A program made the position numbers and the translations under genes. The notes beneath the pieces were generated by a model, which saw nothing but the letters and a program-made list of their open reading frames with translations, had not been told where the DNA came from and ran no database searches. Positions 63,221-64,000 of a stretch of DNA of 64,000 nucleotides are shown piece after piece. The DNA comes from Brevundimonas sp. LM2 (lineage in GTDB: Bacteria > Pseudomonadota > Alphaproteobacteria > Caulobacterales > Caulobacteraceae), in assembly GCF_002002865.1 (NCBI RefSeq), contig NZ_CP019508.1, positions 1,766,501-1,830,500 on the forward strand. Reading direction: 5' to 3'. Positions within the stretch are counted from its first letter, which is position 1; each line of letters opens with the position of its first letter.

Positions 63221-63228
63221 CGCTGCGG

Positions 63229-64000
63229 TCAGGCCGCGATTTCGAGGCGCTCGGCGTTGGTGACCTTGTTCCGTCCGGTCCGCTTGGAGGCATACAGGGC
63301 CTCGTCGGCGCGATCGAGCAGGGAGGATCCGGACTCGCCCGGTCGGCGCTGGGCCAGGCCGGCCGAGATGGTCACGGCTCCCAGTTCATCGTTGGTCGAC
63401 CGACGGCGCAGGGCGCGGCTGCCGATCTCCTCCCGGATCTGGTTCAGGGCCACCTCGACCAGCGAGGCGCTCTCCGACGGGAAGATGATGGCGAACTCTT
63501 CGCCGCCGTAGCGGGCGGCGACGCGCGGAGCCTTGGAGACCCGGCCGATGACGCTGGCGACGTAGCGCAGCACCTGGTCGCCGGTCTGGTGGCCCCAGGT
63601 GTCGTTGAAGCGTTTGAAGTGGTCGATGTCGAGCACGGCCAGGCTCATCGGGCGACGCTTCTTCTCGGCCTCGTCGCAGGCCCGCAGCAGTTCCTCGTCG
63701 AAGGCCTTGCGGTTGCCGAGGTTGGTGAGGGCGTCGGTCATGGCGTCGCGGCGCACCTGCTCCAGGTGTTCGCGCAGCCGGGCGACCTCCTTGGTCGAGG
63801 TGGCCAGACGTTTCTCGAGCGTGGCGTTCTCGGCCCGGACCTGGGTGGTGGCCTTGCTGAGGGTGGTGACGACGCCGAGCAGCGCCTTGGGCTCGGCCGA
63901 CTGTTCGGTGGATTGCTCGAAATGGGCCGAGGCCCCGGCGAGGGTCTCGCCATAGGCGGCCTGCGACCGCTGGGCCTGGGCGATGGCCTCGGACACGGTC
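63229..64000 (-). CDS. GGDEF diguanylate cyclase, 5' end outside window
   Basis: The C-terminal part of a diguanylate cyclase; 256 codons are visible and the true start is beyond 64000. A coiled-coil segment (about 45-85 of the visible part) precedes the GGDEF domain with DALTNLGNRKAFDE, the substrate loop DIDHFKRFNDTWGH and the active site ARYGGEEFAI. The I-site position, RxxD five residues before the GGEEF, reads KAPR, so product inhibition is probably lost. It makes c-di-GMP, opposite to the EAL activity next door. Confidence 0.9.
   Translation of the reverse strand, partial: TVSEAIAQAQRSQAAYGETLAGASAHFEQSTEQSAEPKALLGVVTTLSKATTQVRAENATLEKRLATSTKEVARLREHLEQVRRDAMTDALTNLGNRKAFDEELLRACDEAEKKRRPMSLAVLDIDHFKRFNDTWGHQTGDQVLRYVASVIGRVSKAPRVAARYGGEEFAIIFPSESASLVEVALNQIREEIGSRALRRRSTNDELGAVTISAGLAQRRPGESGSSLLDRADEALYASKRTGRNKVTNAERLEIAA

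Overview
The window is high-GC, densely packed bacterial DNA with little intergenic space. It reads as chromosomal sequence of an alphaproteobacterium of the order Caulobacterales, most like Brevundimonas or Caulobacter. The reasons are the hdaA-ppk-ppx cluster, a bactofilin next to its M23 peptidase, an NDUFA12/DUF2155/aat/accC/accB/aroQ neighbourhood, a SUF operon headed by an IscR-type regulator, Tad-type pilus and c-di-GMP proteins, and many four-base ATGA/GTGA gene overlaps. No rRNA, tRNA, CRISPR array, insertion sequence or prophage was recognised.

Layout. 0-5 kb: a truncated membrane protein, an SDR, a lipid A-type acyltransferase, a single-domain response regulator, DUF2093, a frameshifted DUF2164 gene and an ABC-F ATPase. 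5-15 kb: ndk, a small glycine-zipper lipoprotein, purM-purN, rnd, then hdaA-ppk1-ppx facing away from aspS. 15-20 kb: two secreted pentapeptide-repeat proteins and a 924-residue protein that looks like a class II ribonucleotide reductase without its active site. 20-28 kb: NDUFA12, DUF2155, aat, accC, accB and aroQ, then thiS-thiG, a DUF3224 protein and a TPR protein. 27-39 kb: cell envelope and RNA genes (DsbA-like, BepA-like M48, RNase E, amidase, chemoreceptor, PBP1A) and prfB with its programmed +1 frameshift. 39-47 kb: bactofilin/M23 peptidase, bcp, tyrS, DOMON-like, NamZ-type muramidase, TerC and an alpha/beta hydrolase lacking the nucleophilic serine. 47-57.5 kb: iscR, cysteine desulfurase, sufB, an antitoxin/toxin pair, sufCDSTA and metNIQ, all on the plus strand. 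57.5-64 kb: a TadG-like pilus protein, a receiver protein, a very large HK-REC-HPt-EAL hybrid and a GGDEF protein.

How the parts work together. The iscR-suf block is one Fe-S assembly operon, with sulfur-donor genes (two desulfurases) and methionine import directly downstream. Its most unusual feature is a type II toxin-antitoxin module placed co-directionally between sufB and sufC, coupled by 4-base overlaps to sufC; the antitoxin appears to carry an internal duplication. The last 7 kb is a signalling island linking phosphorelay to c-di-GMP breakdown, next to a pilus gene. The hdaA-ppk-ppx operon couples replication control with polyphosphate turnover. The strongest candidates for something new are the TA-in-suf arrangement, the catalytically stripped NrdJ-like protein and the paired cysteine-framed pentapeptide proteins beside it.
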